Below are positions 16,838 to 25,985 of a stretch of 64,000 bases of DNA, in pieces; positions within the stretch are counted from its first letter, which is position 1; every line of letters begins with the position of its first letter. The stretch is from Haloglomus irregulare (GTDB lineage Archaea; Halobacteriota; Halobacteria; Halobacteriales; Haloarculaceae), in contig NZ_QMDX01000009.1 in NCBI RefSeq assembly GCF_007421925.1, positions 1 through 64,000 of the forward strand, in the 5' to 3' direction. The translations under genes were made by a program, and so were the position numbers. Under the pieces are notes generated by a model. The model was not told the origin of the DNA. It ran no database searches and saw nothing but the letters and a program-made list of their open reading frames with translations.

Positions 16838-17496
16838 CCCGGCGCTGTGGGACCGCTGCTCGCCGCGTTGCTCGCCGTCCCCAGCTCGGCTCGCGTGCCT
16901 CGTCGCCCCCGATACGGCCAGTGCTGTCGCCGGAGCCCCGGCCGCACCGACGGTTCCGTATCGTGGGGACTGGTTTATCGAGCGTGCGCGTGGCCCCACG
17001 GGCGCCGGCAGGATTCGTGGGTTGCTCCCGAAAATCATCTGTACAGGGACTGTAACGTGAAAACATGGCACGAGATGACGGAAACGCACAGGTATCGAGA
17101 GATACGCCCGATGCCCGTTCCCCGTCACGGGATCGCCCGTCGGCACTCACCGCCGTGTTCGTGGACCACCCCGCTCCCGACGGTCAGCGTGCAGCCACCA
17201 TCGCGGAGCCACGTCCCGGAGGTCGGCGTGATGCCGGGCCTCACCGTAGGCGGCGACGCTGCCGCCACCGGGAGCCGTGGCCGTCCGAGTGCCTGGCCAA
17301 CCGTTCGCGGTCGAGTGGTACGGCCGCCGTCCCCGCAACGCCACGGGCCGCGACCGCGGTACCGGCCAGTCCCCGGACGACCGAGCGACGCGTCGGTGTC
17401 ATCCCGATACCCAGTGCGGCCCCGGGCTCCCCGTGACGCCGAACCGTCCGGTCCCCTTGCCCGGACCGTTTTGCCCGGGGCCCCGCGAGGGGGGAC
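16838..17496. other. long intergenic region
   Basis: About 660 bases between the membrane protein and the hydrolase. The plus-strand frame at 17065-17436 is Arg/Pro-rich and not protein-like. On the minus strand there is a possible broken gene with a twin-arginine signal, listed separately. Nothing else is supported. Confidence 0.4.
17125..17402 (-). pseudogene. possible broken Tat-signal protein
   Basis: From an ATG at 17402 the minus strand reads MTPTRRSVVRGLAGTAVAAR followed by a small-residue stretch. This is a good twin-arginine signal (RRS-V-V) with a hydrophobic core. The frame then becomes Arg-rich and stops. A neighbouring frame carries a more protein-like stretch, TSGTWLRDGGCTLTVGSGVV, ending at 17125. 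This would fit a secreted protein broken by one indel and cut short. It is a weak case, since high-GC antisense frames can imitate such patterns. Confidence 0.25.
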
Positions 17497-18456
17497 ATGG
17501 ACCTCGACCCCGACTGCGCCGCGGTCGTCCGCGAACTCCCCGACGTCCCCGTGTGGTCGTCGCTGTCGGTCGCGAGCGCCCGCCGTCTCGAGGCCGAGCT
17601 GTTCGCCGGGAGCGGAACGCCCGAGATGGCCGCGATCCGCGAGTTCGCCATCGAGGGCCCCGCTGGCGACGACCTGCCGCTCCGGGCGTACCGACCGGTC
17701 GGCGACCCGCCGGGTGACGATGAACCGGATACCGCGATATCGAACCGGCCGACCGTCGTCTTCTGCCACGGCGGGGGCTGGACGCTCGGGACGCTCGACT
17801 CGGCCGACGACGTCTGCCGGGCCCTGGCGGACCGCACCGGCGCGCTGGTGCTGTCGGTCGGCTACCGACTCGCACCCGAGCACCCGTTCCCCGCGGCCGT
17901 CGATGACGCGTACCGCGCGACGCGGTGGGCCGCCGCCAACGCCGGGTCGCTCGGCGGCGGTGGCCCGCTGGCGGTCGCGGGCACCTCCGCGGGCGGCGGC
18001 CTGGCGGCGGCGACGGCGCTCCGGGCCGGTGGTCCCGACGGCCCCGACATCGCCGCGCAGGCGCTGCTGTATCCGATGCTCGACCGCCCGGGCGCGGACC
18101 CGCCCGAGTCGTACGCCGAGCACGGCGACGCCCCGCTACTGACCGCCGCCGATGTCGAGTGGTTCTGGGCGCAGTACTGTCGCTCGCCCGTCGACGCCCA
18201 CAACCCGTTCGCGGCGCCGCTCCGGGCCGACGACGACCTGCTGGCCGACGCTCCGCCCGCGGTCGTGGCGACCGCCGGCGTCGACCCGCTCCGGGACGAG
18301 GGACGGGCGTACGCCGACCGCCTCGCGGACGCCCCCGTCGAGCGGGTCCACGGATCCGACCTCCCCCACGGGTTCTGCTCGCTGACCGACCGGGTGTCTG
18401 CGGCCGACGCGGCGATGGACCGTGTCTGCGAGGCGCTGGCGTCGTGGTTACGGTAG
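17497..18456 (+). CDS. alpha/beta hydrolase (HSL-type esterase)
   Basis: A 319-residue hormone-sensitive-lipase-type carboxylesterase. The oxyanion HGGG motif is in VVFCHGGGWTLGTLDSAD. The nucleophile is the Ser of GTSAGGGLAAA. The acid is the Asp of VDPLRDEGRAYADRL. The His is in DLPHGFCSLTDRV. YRLAPEHPFPAAVDD is the family signature block. No signal peptide is seen, so it is probably cytoplasmic. It converges on the Lrp regulator gene 13 bases downstream. The substrate is likely a short-chain ester; the exact one is unknown. Confidence 0.88.
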   Translation: MDLDPDCAAVVRELPDVPVWSSLSVASARRLEAELFAGSGTPEMAAIREFAIEGPAGDDLPLRAYRPVGDPPGDDEPDTAISNRPTVVFCHGGGWTLGTLDSADDVCRALADRTGALVLSVGYRLAPEHPFPAAVDDAYRATRWAAANAGSLGGGGPLAVAGTSAGGGLAAATALRAGGPDGPDIAAQALLYPMLDRPGADPPESYAEHGDAPLLTAADVEWFWAQYCRSPVDAHNPFAAPLRADDDLLADAPPAVVATAGVDPLRDEGRAYADRLADAPVERVHGSDLPHGFCSLTDRVSAADAAMDRVCEALASWLR

Positions 18457-18469
18457 CGCCGCCGCCCCT

Positions 18470-18967
18470 CTACGGCTCCTCGCCCTCGGGCGCCTCCTCG
18501 GTGTCGGGGTCGAGGAACCCCTTGTACGGGCAGACGTACTCGTCGCGGATGAGCTGCTCGTCGACGATGTCCAGCCCGAGGCTGTCGAGCTCCTTGCTGA
18601 TTCGGTTGAGGTCGTCGTGGTCCGTCCCGATGGCGTTGACGTAGACGTTCCGCTTGCCGGTCATGATCTCCCGGACGGCGGTCACGCCGCGGATGTCGCG
18701 CGCACGGTTCGCGAGCACGTCCCGCTCCGGGATGGGCGCGGTGCAGATGAGCTTCGTGTACAGCGGGTAGCCGGCCAGGTCGTAGTCGATGTCGATGTGG
18801 TACCCTCGGACGATACCGCTCTCCTCGAGCCGCTTGAGCCGGGTCCGGACGGTGCTCGAGGAGAGGTCGAGTTCCGCCGCGATATCGCTGGAGGAGGTCC
18901 GTCGTGCGTCCTGCTGGAGGTAGTACAGGATACGGCGGTCCGTCGCGTCCAGTTCGCCGTTCTTCAT
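18470..18967 (-). CDS. Lrp/AsnC family transcription regulator
   Basis: A 165-residue regulator. The N-terminal winged HTH is in LDATDRRILYYLQQDARRTS with SDIAAELDLSSSTVRTRLKR. The C-terminal RAM-like ligand domain follows (IDYDLAGYPLYTKLICTAPI). The start at 18967 (MKNGELDATDRR) matches family N-termini; seven extra codons are open upstream. It is transcribed away from the TrkA-N/amino-acid-permease pair across a 230-base gap, and so could control that pair in response to an amino acid. Confidence 0.88.
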   Translation of the reverse strand: MKNGELDATDRRILYYLQQDARRTSSSDIAAELDLSSSTVRTRLKRLEESGIVRGYHIDIDYDLAGYPLYTKLICTAPIPERDVLANRARDIRGVTAVREIMTGKRNVYVNAIGTDHDDLNRISKELDSLGLDIVDEQLIRDEYVCPYKGFLDPDTEEAPEGEEP

Positions 18968-19129
18968 TGGTCCCGTGCGGGCGCGCACGGCGTATCAATG
19001 TTTCCGCCGGCCGCCGACGGACGCCCGCCGCAACCGGCCCGCTGCCGGGGGGACATCGGAACGAACGTTGGTGACAGTTTCTGGTATGAGACCAACTCGT
19101 ATTGACAGTCCGTCGGCAGAACCGGCTAG

Positions 19130-19135
19130 TTTATA
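19130..19135 (+). promoter_or_regulatory. TATA box upstream of TrkA-N/permease operon
   Basis: TTTATA in GGCTAGTTTATAGGGTTCC lies about 65 bases before the ATG at 19198. This gives a transcript with a short leader, unlike the leaderless pattern elsewhere in the window. The gap is shared with the divergent Lrp gene, so an Lrp site may lie here. Confidence 0.45.
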
Positions 19136-19197
19136 GGGTTCCGTCATCTAAGTCCTGATAACGCCGCGTGCCCGGTGCCCGCGGAGACCAACACGTC

Positions 19198-19596
19198 ATG
19201 AGTCTCAGCCGACCAACCGGTACCGACCGAGCGGAGGAGGAGCCAGCCGACTACTGCGTGCTGAGCGGCGATAGCGTCGGGAGCGAGATCGCCGACCGGC
19301 TCCACGCCGACGGCCACGACGTGCAGTTGCTCGACGTGGGGCCGCCGGTGGACGACAGCCGGGAGCCACAGTCGCCCGTGGTCGCGGAACTCGACGGCGT
19401 GCCGACGGTCGTGGTCGCGACGCGCTCGGACGGCCGGAACCTGCTCCTCGCACAGCAGGCCGAGACGCGGTTCGATGTCGACAGGGTGCTCGTCCTGGTC
19501 CACGACCCGCCGCGACTGGAGTCGTTCGAGGCGGCCGGTCACGAGCCGGTCTGCGCGACGACGGCGCTCTCCGATGCGGTGATCGACGAGCTATGA
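19198..19596 (+). CDS. TrkA-N (NAD-binding) domain protein
   Basis: A 132-residue protein with a Rossmann-type N-terminus (DYCVLSGDSVGSEIADRLHA, then DGHDVQLLDV) and later VVVATRSDGRNLLLAQQAET and RVLVLVHDPPRLESFEAAGH. It resembles the cytosolic nucleotide-binding subunit used to gate transporters. The classical GxGxxG is altered to SGDSVG, so NAD binding is doubtful. Its stop overlaps the permease start by ATGA, which points to translational coupling and a regulatory role for the permease. Confidence 0.78.
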   Translation: MSLSRPTGTDRAEEEPADYCVLSGDSVGSEIADRLHADGHDVQLLDVGPPVDDSREPQSPVVAELDGVPTVVVATRSDGRNLLLAQQAETRFDVDRVLVLVHDPPRLESFEAAGHEPVCATTALSDAVIDEL

Positions 19597-21764
19597 AGGA
19601 ACTGGAACGCGACCTCGGGCTCCCGTCCGTGCTCGCAATCAGCGTCGGCGCGATGATCGGGAGCGGCATCTTCATCCTGCCGGCGCTGGCGCTGAAGATC
19701 GCCGGCCCCGCGGTCATCCTCGCCTACCTGCTGGCCGGGCTGCTGGTGGTGCCGGCCGCGCTGTCGAAGTCGGAGATGGCGACCGCCATGCCCGAGGCCG
19801 GCGGCACCTACATCTACATCGAGCGGGGGATGGGCCCGCTGCTCGGCACCATCGCCGGGGCGGGGACCTGGTTCTCGCTGTCGTTCAAGGGCGCGCTCGC
19901 GCTGGTCGGCGGCGTGCCGTACCTGCTGTTGCTGTTCGACCTGCCGCTGAAACCGGTCGCTCTGGCGCTCGCGGCCCTCCTCATCCTGGTGAACGTGGTC
20001 GGTGCCAAGCAGACCGGCCGCCTCCAGGTCGGCATCGTCGTCGTGATGCTGGCGGCGCTGGGCTGGTTCGCCGCCGGCAGCGCGCCGTCGGCCCAGACCG
20101 GCAACTACGCGGACTTCTTCGCCGACGGCATCGGCGGGCTGCTGGCGGCGACCGGCCTCGTCTTCGTCTCCTACGCCGGCGTCACGAAGGTCGCCAGTGT
20201 CGCCGAGGAGGTCGAGGACCCCGGGCGCAACATCCCGCTGGGTATCCTCGGCTCGCTCGCGTTCACGACCGTCCTCTACGTGGCCATCGTGGCGGTCCTC
20301 GTCGGCGTGACCGACCCCGGCAGCGTCGCCGGGACGCTCACGCCGGTCGCCGTCGCCGCGGAGGTCACGCTCGGACGGGCCGGCGTGGTCGCGGTCATCC
20401 TCGCGGCCATCCTGGCGCTGGTGTCGACGGCCAACGCCGGCATCCTCTCCTCGTCGCGCTACCCGTTCGCGATGAGCCGTGACAGCCTGGCGCCGCCCTC
20501 GTTGTCGGCCGTCAGCGACCGGTTCGGGACCCCGGTCAACTCCATCACGCTCACCGGCGTGGTGCTGCTGGTGCTCATCGCGTTCGTCCCCATTCTGGAC
20601 ATCGCGAAGCTCGCCAGCGCGTTCCAGATCATGGTGTTCGCGCTCATCAACCTCGCAGTCGTCGCGTTCCGCGAGGGGAGCGCGGAGTACGAGCCGGAGT
20701 TCAGCTCGCCGCTCTACCCGTGGATGCAGGTCTTCGGCGCCGTCACCGGCCTGGCGCTGCTGACGCAGATGGGGACCGTCGCGCTCGCCGGTGCGGCCCT
20801 CATCACGGTCGCCAGCGTGGTCTGGTACCTGGTCTACGTCCGACCGCGGGTCCGTCGCGAGGGCGCCGCGACCGACGCCATCCGGCGCCAGGTCGGCCGC
20901 GAGTCGCTCACCGAGGTCGAGACCGCCCGGGCGGAGGCGCCCCGCGAGGTGCTGGTCGCACTCACCCGTGCGGGCGACGCCGACCGCGAGCGGTCGCTCA
21001 TCAGCATGGCCGCGGACCTGGTCCGCCCGGACGACGGGCGGGTCGTCGCCGTCCGCTTCCAGGAGATCCCCGACCAGGCGCCGCTGACCGACGCCGTGAC
21101 CGTCCAGTCCGAGTCGGACATCTCCTTCGAGACCCGGACGGAGGCGTTGGCCGACGAGCTCGGGGTCGCGGTCGAGGCCGACGAGATCGTCAGCCACGAC
21201 ACCAAACACGCGGTCGTCAACTTCGCCGACGAGCGCGGCGTCGACACCGTCCTGACCGAGCACGAGCCGCTCCGGCTCCGCTCCCGGCTGCTCGGCGACC
21301 CCATCGACTGGGTCGTCCGGCATGCCCCGTGCGACGTGCTCCTCGTCGACAACCGCGGCTACGACCGCCCCGAGGGGGTCGTCCTCTCCGGGGCGGGGCC
21401 GTACCCGCCGCTGTCGGTGAACGTCGCGGAGGCCATCGCGGCCGCCGGCGACGGCCACGTCTCGCTCTGGTACCCCGCCGACGAGCACACCGACCAGCAG
21501 CGCCGGACGGTCGATGACTACCAGTCGGAGCTCTCGGAGCTGCTCAGCGTCCCGGTCCGAGGGCGGTCCCTCCGGACGGACGGGGGGCAGCCGTTCCGGC
21601 CCGACCTGCTGGTCCGTCGGGGGGCGGACGACCGCCTCCGCAGCCTGCTGCAGGGCGACGGCCCGCGCTTCCCCAGCCCCGGCTGCACGACGGTCACCGT
21701 CTATCCCCACGAGTCCAGCCGACCGTCCCTGTCCCGGCGGCTGTTGGAGCGACTCACCTTCTGA
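19593..21764 (+). CDS. APC amino-acid permease with C-terminal UspA domains
   Basis: A 723-residue transporter. Residues 1-420 are about 12 membrane helices of the amino acid/polyamine/organocation family, including the first-helix unwound motif SVGAMIGSGIFILPALALK and PEAGGTYIYIERGMGPLLG. Residues 450-723 are a cytosolic extension of two universal-stress-protein-like domains (VLVALTRAGDADRERSLISM; LLVDNRGYDRPEGVVLSGAG). This combination occurs in archaeal APC carriers and is thought to regulate transport. The upstream TrkA-N gene overlaps it. Substrate is not evident; the divergent Lrp gene suggests an amino acid. Confidence 0.88.
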   Translation: MKELERDLGLPSVLAISVGAMIGSGIFILPALALKIAGPAVILAYLLAGLLVVPAALSKSEMATAMPEAGGTYIYIERGMGPLLGTIAGAGTWFSLSFKGALALVGGVPYLLLLFDLPLKPVALALAALLILVNVVGAKQTGRLQVGIVVVMLAALGWFAAGSAPSAQTGNYADFFADGIGGLLAATGLVFVSYAGVTKVASVAEEVEDPGRNIPLGILGSLAFTTVLYVAIVAVLVGVTDPGSVAGTLTPVAVAAEVTLGRAGVVAVILAAILALVSTANAGILSSSRYPFAMSRDSLAPPSLSAVSDRFGTPVNSITLTGVVLLVLIAFVPILDIAKLASAFQIMVFALINLAVVAFREGSAEYEPEFSSPLYPWMQVFGAVTGLALLTQMGTVALAGAALITVASVVWYLVYVRPRVRREGAATDAIRRQVGRESLTEVETARAEAPREVLVALTRAGDADRERSLISMAADLVRPDDGRVVAVRFQEIPDQAPLTDAVTVQSESDISFETRTEALADELGVAVEADEIVSHDTKHAVVNFADERGVDTVLTEHEPLRLRSRLLGDPIDWVVRHAPCDVLLVDNRGYDRPEGVVLSGAGPYPPLSVNVAEAIAAAGDGHVSLWYPADEHTDQQRRTVDDYQSELSELLSVPVRGRSLRTDGGQPFRPDLLVRRGADDRLRSLLQGDGPRFPSPGCTTVTVYPHESSRPSLSRRLLERLTF

Positions 21765-21999
21765 ACCCCGGTCGCGGGCTGACCGCCCCCGCGAGAGGCT
21801 CCGAGTTTCGGGCGCAACGATGCCGGCCGTGACGGTGTCCTGCGCCGGACGCCGAGCGGCTCCCTGGCTCCGCGGCGCCACCCGACCCGCACAACGTCAG
21901 GCCTCCGATTTCGTATCGTCGCATACCGTTTACGCCGGTGACCGGGGCCGTCGCGGCCCGAGAGGTGGCGCTTTTGCCTGTCGCCGCGCTACGGCTGTC

Positions 22000-22905
22000 A
22001 TGGTCCGGAACGTGGCCGGCGAGATGGCCGAACTCGAGCCGGAGGATTTCCACCTCCTGTCCGGCCTGGAGCACGGGATGCGGTTCTCGCGCTGGGTCGC
22101 TGAGGGGAAGCTCCCCGGCTTCTCCGGCCTCGACTCGGAGAACGTCGACTACCGGCTGGACCGCTGTGAGCGCCGCGGCCTCGTCGAGCGCAAGACCATC
22201 CAGTACACCGGCTACCGACTCACGTTCGAGGGATACGACGCCCTGGCGCTGCACACCTTCGCCGAACGGGAGACCATCGACGGCGTCGGGAGTTCGCTCG
22301 GGGTGGGCAAGGAGTCCGACGTCTACGAGGCCCGCTCGTTCCAGCCGCTCGCGCTGAAATACCACCGCGAGGGCTACACGAACTTCCGGGAGGTGGACAA
22401 GGAGCGCGACTACACCAGCGACAAGGAGCATATCTCCTGGTTCTACACCGCGCGCAAGGCCGCCGAGCGGGAGTACGAGGCGCTGGAGGCGCTCTACCCG
22501 GACGTGCAGGTCCCCCGCCCGGTCGACGGGAACCGCCACGCCATCGTGATGGAGAAGATGGACGGCGTCGAACTCTCACGGGCCGGCCTCACGGACGAGC
22601 AGGTGGTGCCCGTGCTCGACCTCGTACTCGAACAGATGACCGCCGCCTACCGCGAGGGCCTCGTCCACGCGGACATGTCCGAGTACAACGTCTTCGTCGC
22701 CGCCGACGGCGTCACCGTCTTCGACTGGCCGCAGGCGGTCCCGACCGACCACGAGAACGCCGAGGAGCTGCTGGCGCGCGACATCGAGAACCTGCTCGGT
22801 TACTTCGCCCGGAAGTACCCCCACGAGACCCCCGACATCGACGAGCGCGCGCTCGCAACGGCGATCCGGGACGACAGCTTCGAGACCGTCCGCACGTTCG
22901 CGTGA
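22000..22905 (+). CDS. rio2: Rio2 serine/threonine protein kinase
   Basis: A 301-residue atypical kinase needed in eukaryotes for small-ribosomal-subunit maturation, and presumed similar in archaea. The N-terminal winged helix (EDFHLLSGLEHGMRFSRWV) is typical of Rio2. The P-loop-like IDGVGSSLGVGKESDVYEAR, Lys in LALKYHREGYTNF, catalytic loop EGLVHADMSEYNVF and metal-binding VTVFDWPQAV follow. The start at 22000 (MVRNVAGEMAEL) matches homologues. It is a single gene in a 200-base clear zone. Confidence 0.93.
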   Translation: MVRNVAGEMAELEPEDFHLLSGLEHGMRFSRWVAEGKLPGFSGLDSENVDYRLDRCERRGLVERKTIQYTGYRLTFEGYDALALHTFAERETIDGVGSSLGVGKESDVYEARSFQPLALKYHREGYTNFREVDKERDYTSDKEHISWFYTARKAAEREYEALEALYPDVQVPRPVDGNRHAIVMEKMDGVELSRAGLTDEQVVPVLDLVLEQMTAAYREGLVHADMSEYNVFVAADGVTVFDWPQAVPTDHENAEELLARDIENLLGYFARKYPHETPDIDERALATAIRDDSFETVRTFA

Positions 22906-22962
22906 GGGCCGGCGTGCGTATCCGGCAGGTGATCCGGTGATGGCGACGACGGCGCCGCTCGC

Positions 22963-23454
22963 CTACCCCGTCCCCGCGGCCGCCTCGATGGCTTCGATGC
23001 TGATCTCCACGGTGTCGGGGTCGGGCGTCGCGTCGAGGGCCGTCTCGCCCGCCCGCAGCTCCGCCGGGGTGAACCAGTCCCAGACCTCCGGCCCGTCCTC
23101 GCCGTCGGCGGGGTCGACCTCGCGCGACGGGACGGTCGCGTAGTAGACGTGGTCGATGTGCTGGTGGCCCACGCGGCCGTCCTCGTGGACGTTGATGTCG
23201 TACAGTAGCTGGTGGCGGGGCTGTGGGAGCGCCCGGCCCGCGGGCGCGGGCACCTCGGGCGTCGCGTCCAGCAGCGTCGGCTCCAGCCCGGTCTCCTCGC
23301 GGACCTCGCGGAGCCCGGCCTCGTGGGGGAGTTCGTCGCGGTCGACGTGGCCGCCCGGCGGGATACAGCCGGGGATGCGGTGGTGGTCGTGCAGCGCCGT
23401 CGCCCCGTCGTTGACGATGTAGACGGTCGCAGTGAAGTGGCGGGTGGTCTCCAT
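22963..23454 (-). CDS. Nudix hydrolase
   Basis: A 163-residue pyrophosphohydrolase acting on nucleoside diphosphates linked to another moiety. The Nudix box is GGHVDRDELPHEAGLREV continuing REETGLE, with all acidic ligands present. N-terminal HFTATVYIVNDGATALHDHH and IPPGGHVD are typical of the fold. The substrate cannot be told. It diverges from pyrE with 102 bases between starts. Confidence 0.85.
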   Translation of the reverse strand: METTRHFTATVYIVNDGATALHDHHRIPGCIPPGGHVDRDELPHEAGLREVREETGLEPTLLDATPEVPAPAGRALPQPRHQLLYDINVHEDGRVGHQHIDHVYYATVPSREVDPADGEDGPEVWDWFTPAELRAGETALDATPDPDTVEISIEAIEAAAGTG

Positions 23455-23556
23455 CCGTCCGTTCGTCGGGCCGCGGGCGGTTGAAGCCTGTCGGTGCCGG
23501 CTCCGCCGGCCGCTCGTTCCGGGTCGCTTAACCCCCTACCCGCCGCAGCGGCAGAC

Positions 23557-24105
23557 ATGACCGACGCGAACGCGGACGAGCGCGACGGCCTCGTCACGGC
23601 GCTCCGGGCGGCCGACGCCGTCCGCTTCGGCGAGTTCGAACTCTCGCATGGGGGTACCTCCGACTACTACGTCGATAAGTACCTCTTCGAGACGGACCCG
23701 GACTGTCTGGACCGCATCGCCGGCGCCTTCGCCGGGCGTGTGGGCGATGCCAAGCTTGCGGGCGTCGCGCTGGGGGCGGTCCCGCTGGTGGCCGCGACCA
23801 GCGTCGCCACCGGCAACCCCTACGTCATCGTGCGCAAGGCGGCCAAGGAGTACGGCACCGGCAACCGTATCGAGGGTCGCTTCGAGGCCGGCGAAGCGGT
23901 CGTCGTGCTGGAGGACATCGCCACGACGGGCCAGTCGGCCATCGACGCCGTCGAGGCGCTCCGCGGGGCGGGGGCGGTCGTCGACCGCGTCCTCGTCGTC
24001 GTGGACCGGGAGGAGGGCGCCCGCGAGAACCTCGCCGAACACGACATCGAACTGGAGTCGCTGCTGACCGCGTCGGACCTGCTGGCGGATACTGACGACG
24101 CCTGA
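23557..24105 (+). CDS. pyrE: orotate phosphoribosyltransferase
   Basis: A 182-residue enzyme that makes orotidine 5'-phosphate from orotate and PRPP in pyrimidine synthesis. Motifs: [57 protein letters not shown] (catalytic loop region) and the PRPP motif [16 protein letters not shown]. The start at 23557 ([12 protein letters not shown]) fits the family length; earlier starts add unconserved residues. It is followed 132 bases later by a purine permease. Confidence 0.93.
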   Translation: MTDANADERDGLVTALRAADAVRFGEFELSHGGTSDYYVDKYLFETDPDCLDRIAGAFAGRVGDAKLAGVALGAVPLVAATSVATGNPYVIVRKAAKEYGTGNRIEGRFEAGEAVVVLEDIATTGQSAIDAVEALRGAGAVVDRVLVVVDREEGARENLAEHDIELESLLTASDLLADTDDA

Positions 24106-24237
24106 CCCGCCGGGGCTGCGGATGCCGCTGTCGGATCCCGACACCGACCACCGCTCGACGGTGGAGCGGCAGCGGACCCGGACGGTCTGGTGGGCCCGTG
24201 AATAAACCATTAAGTGCCATCTGCTCGCGTCGGACGT

Positions 24238-25623
24238 ATGATACGCGAGCAGTTGGCCGAGTTCTTCGGTTTCGACGAGCACGGTACGACTCTCGAGACG
24301 GAGGTCCTCGCCGGGGCGACGACGTTCCTGACGATGAGCTATATCGTCATCGTCAACCCGGGCATCCTCTCGAACGCCATCACGCCAGAGGGGTTCAGCC
24401 AGGGGGCGGTCATCCAGATGCTGGCGGTCGTCACCATCCTCTCGGCGTTCGTCGCGACGCTGACGATGGCGCTGTACGCGAACCGGCCGTTCGGGCAGGC
24501 GCCCGGCCTGGGGCTGAACGCCTTCTTCGCGTTCACCGTCGTCCTCACGCTGGGGGTGCCGTGGCAGACGGCGCTTGCCGCCGTCGTCGTGGAGGGGGTC
24601 ATCTTCATCGCGCTGACCGCCGTCGGCGCCCGCCGCTACCTCATCGAGGCGTTCCCCGAACCGGTCAAGCTCTCCGTCGGCGCCGGTATCGGCGCCTTCC
24701 TGGCGCTCATCGGTCTCCAGGAGATGCGGGTGGTCGTCGCCGACCCTGAGGGCACCATCGTCACGCTCGGTGCCATCGCCAGCGACCCCGTTGCGGCGCT
24801 GTCGGTGCTGGGGCTGCTGCTGACGTTCGCGCTGTACGCCGCCGGCGTCCGCGGCGCCATCATCCTCGGCATCCTGCTGACGACTGCCGCCGGCTACGCC
24901 GCCGAGTTCGCCGGCATCGTCACGTCGGGGACCCTCACCAACCGGATTCCCGGGGCGACCTACGACATCACGCCGCTGGCCGGCGCGTTCGTCGACGGCC
25001 TCCAGCAGGTCGAGCCGTTCAGCTTCGCCCTGATCGTGTTCACCTTCTTCTTCGTCGACTTCTTCGACACCGCCGGCACCCTCACCGGCGTCGGCCAGGC
25101 CGCCGGCTTCCTCGACGACGACGGCAACCTCCCGGAGATCGAGAAACCCCTGATGGCCGACGGCATCGGTACCACCGCCGGCGGCATCCTCGGCACCTCG
25201 ACCGTCACGACCTACATCGAGTCCGCCACCGGCGTCGAGGAGGGCGGCCGCACCGGCATGACCGCGCTCGTCATCGCCGTACTGTTTCTCGCGTCGCTGG
25301 CCCTCGTCCCGCTGGCCGCGGCCATCCCGCTGTACGCCAGCCATATCGCGCTCGTGGTCATCGCGGTCGTGATGCTGGGCAACATCGTCGAGGTGGACTG
25401 GGACGACATCACCCACGCCATCCCCGCCGGAATGACGATTCTCATCATGCCGTTCACGTTCAACATCGGCTACGGTATCGCGGCCGGCATCATCTCCTAC
25501 CCGGTGGTCAAGACCGCCACCGGGGAGTGGCGCGACATCGGCGCGACACAGTGGGCGCTCGCCGCCGCGTTCGTCGTCTACTTCTTCGTCCAGACCTCCG
25601 GCGTCCTGCAGGGTAACCTGTAG
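24238..25623 (+). CDS. NCS2/AzgA-type purine permease
   Basis: A 461-residue membrane transporter with about 12-14 helices for uptake of nucleobases such as hypoxanthine, guanine or adenine. The AzgA signatures are present: AGATTFLTMSYIVIVNPGIL near the start, GQAPGLGLNAFFAFTVVL, VFTFFFVDFFDTAGTLTGVG and the following GTSTVTTYIESATGVEEGGR. The ATG at 24238 follows a TTAAG string by about 25 bases, supporting a leaderless start. Its position next to pyrE suggests a role in nucleobase salvage. Confidence 0.9.
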   Translation: MIREQLAEFFGFDEHGTTLETEVLAGATTFLTMSYIVIVNPGILSNAITPEGFSQGAVIQMLAVVTILSAFVATLTMALYANRPFGQAPGLGLNAFFAFTVVLTLGVPWQTALAAVVVEGVIFIALTAVGARRYLIEAFPEPVKLSVGAGIGAFLALIGLQEMRVVVADPEGTIVTLGAIASDPVAALSVLGLLLTFALYAAGVRGAIILGILLTTAAGYAAEFAGIVTSGTLTNRIPGATYDITPLAGAFVDGLQQVEPFSFALIVFTFFFVDFFDTAGTLTGVGQAAGFLDDDGNLPEIEKPLMADGIGTTAGGILGTSTVTTYIESATGVEEGGRTGMTALVIAVLFLASLALVPLAAAIPLYASHIALVVIAVVMLGNIVEVDWDDITHAIPAGMTILIMPFTFNIGYGIAAGIISYPVVKTATGEWRDIGATQWALAAAFVVYFFVQTSGVLQGNL

Positions 25624-25661
25624 GCGCGGGGTTCAGGGTTCCGCCGTTCCTCGTCCCGTTC

Positions 25662-25970
25662 GTGACCGACGCCGCCGACCTCGAGGCGCTGCTCGCCGCC
25701 GCCGGCCCGCTCCCGGACGGCTGGACCGGCGGTGAGGCCACGCTGGCGGACGGGACCCTCACCCGCCGCTTCGCCACGCCGGACGGCGAGCGTGTCGTGT
25801 TCTACGCCGTCCGCGAGGGCGGCCCCGCCACCCTCGCACGGGCGACCCGAGCCGACGACCGCGGGGAGTACGTCGTCGGCCCGGACCTGTCCGAGCGGTT
25901 CCTCGACGACGGGCGGGCGACCGACGAACGGCTGTTCCGGGCCGCGCTGGCGTTGATGGCTCCCGACTGA
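25662..25970 (+). CDS. small hypothetical protein
   Basis: A 102-residue acidic protein from a GTG start (MTDAADLEALLAAAGPLPDG). It has alternating strand-like segments (TLTRRFATPDGERVVFYAVR; GEYVVGPDLSERFLDDGR). No family recognised. It closely follows the permease on the same strand and converges on the gene at 25986. Confidence 0.65.
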   Translation: MTDAADLEALLAAAGPLPDGWTGGEATLADGTLTRRFATPDGERVVFYAVREGGPATLARATRADDRGEYVVGPDLSERFLDDGRATDERLFRAALALMAPD

Positions 25971-25985
25971 CCGCCCGCCACCCTC

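Noticed and set aside
17065-17436. 123-codon plus-strand frame
   Set aside because: Arg/Pro/Ser-rich without motif, and it overlaps the antisense of a Tat-like signal; likely non-coding.
19539-21881. 780-codon minus-strand frame opposite the permease
   Set aside because: Arg/Asp/Gln repeats arising from antisense of an APC permease; no motif.
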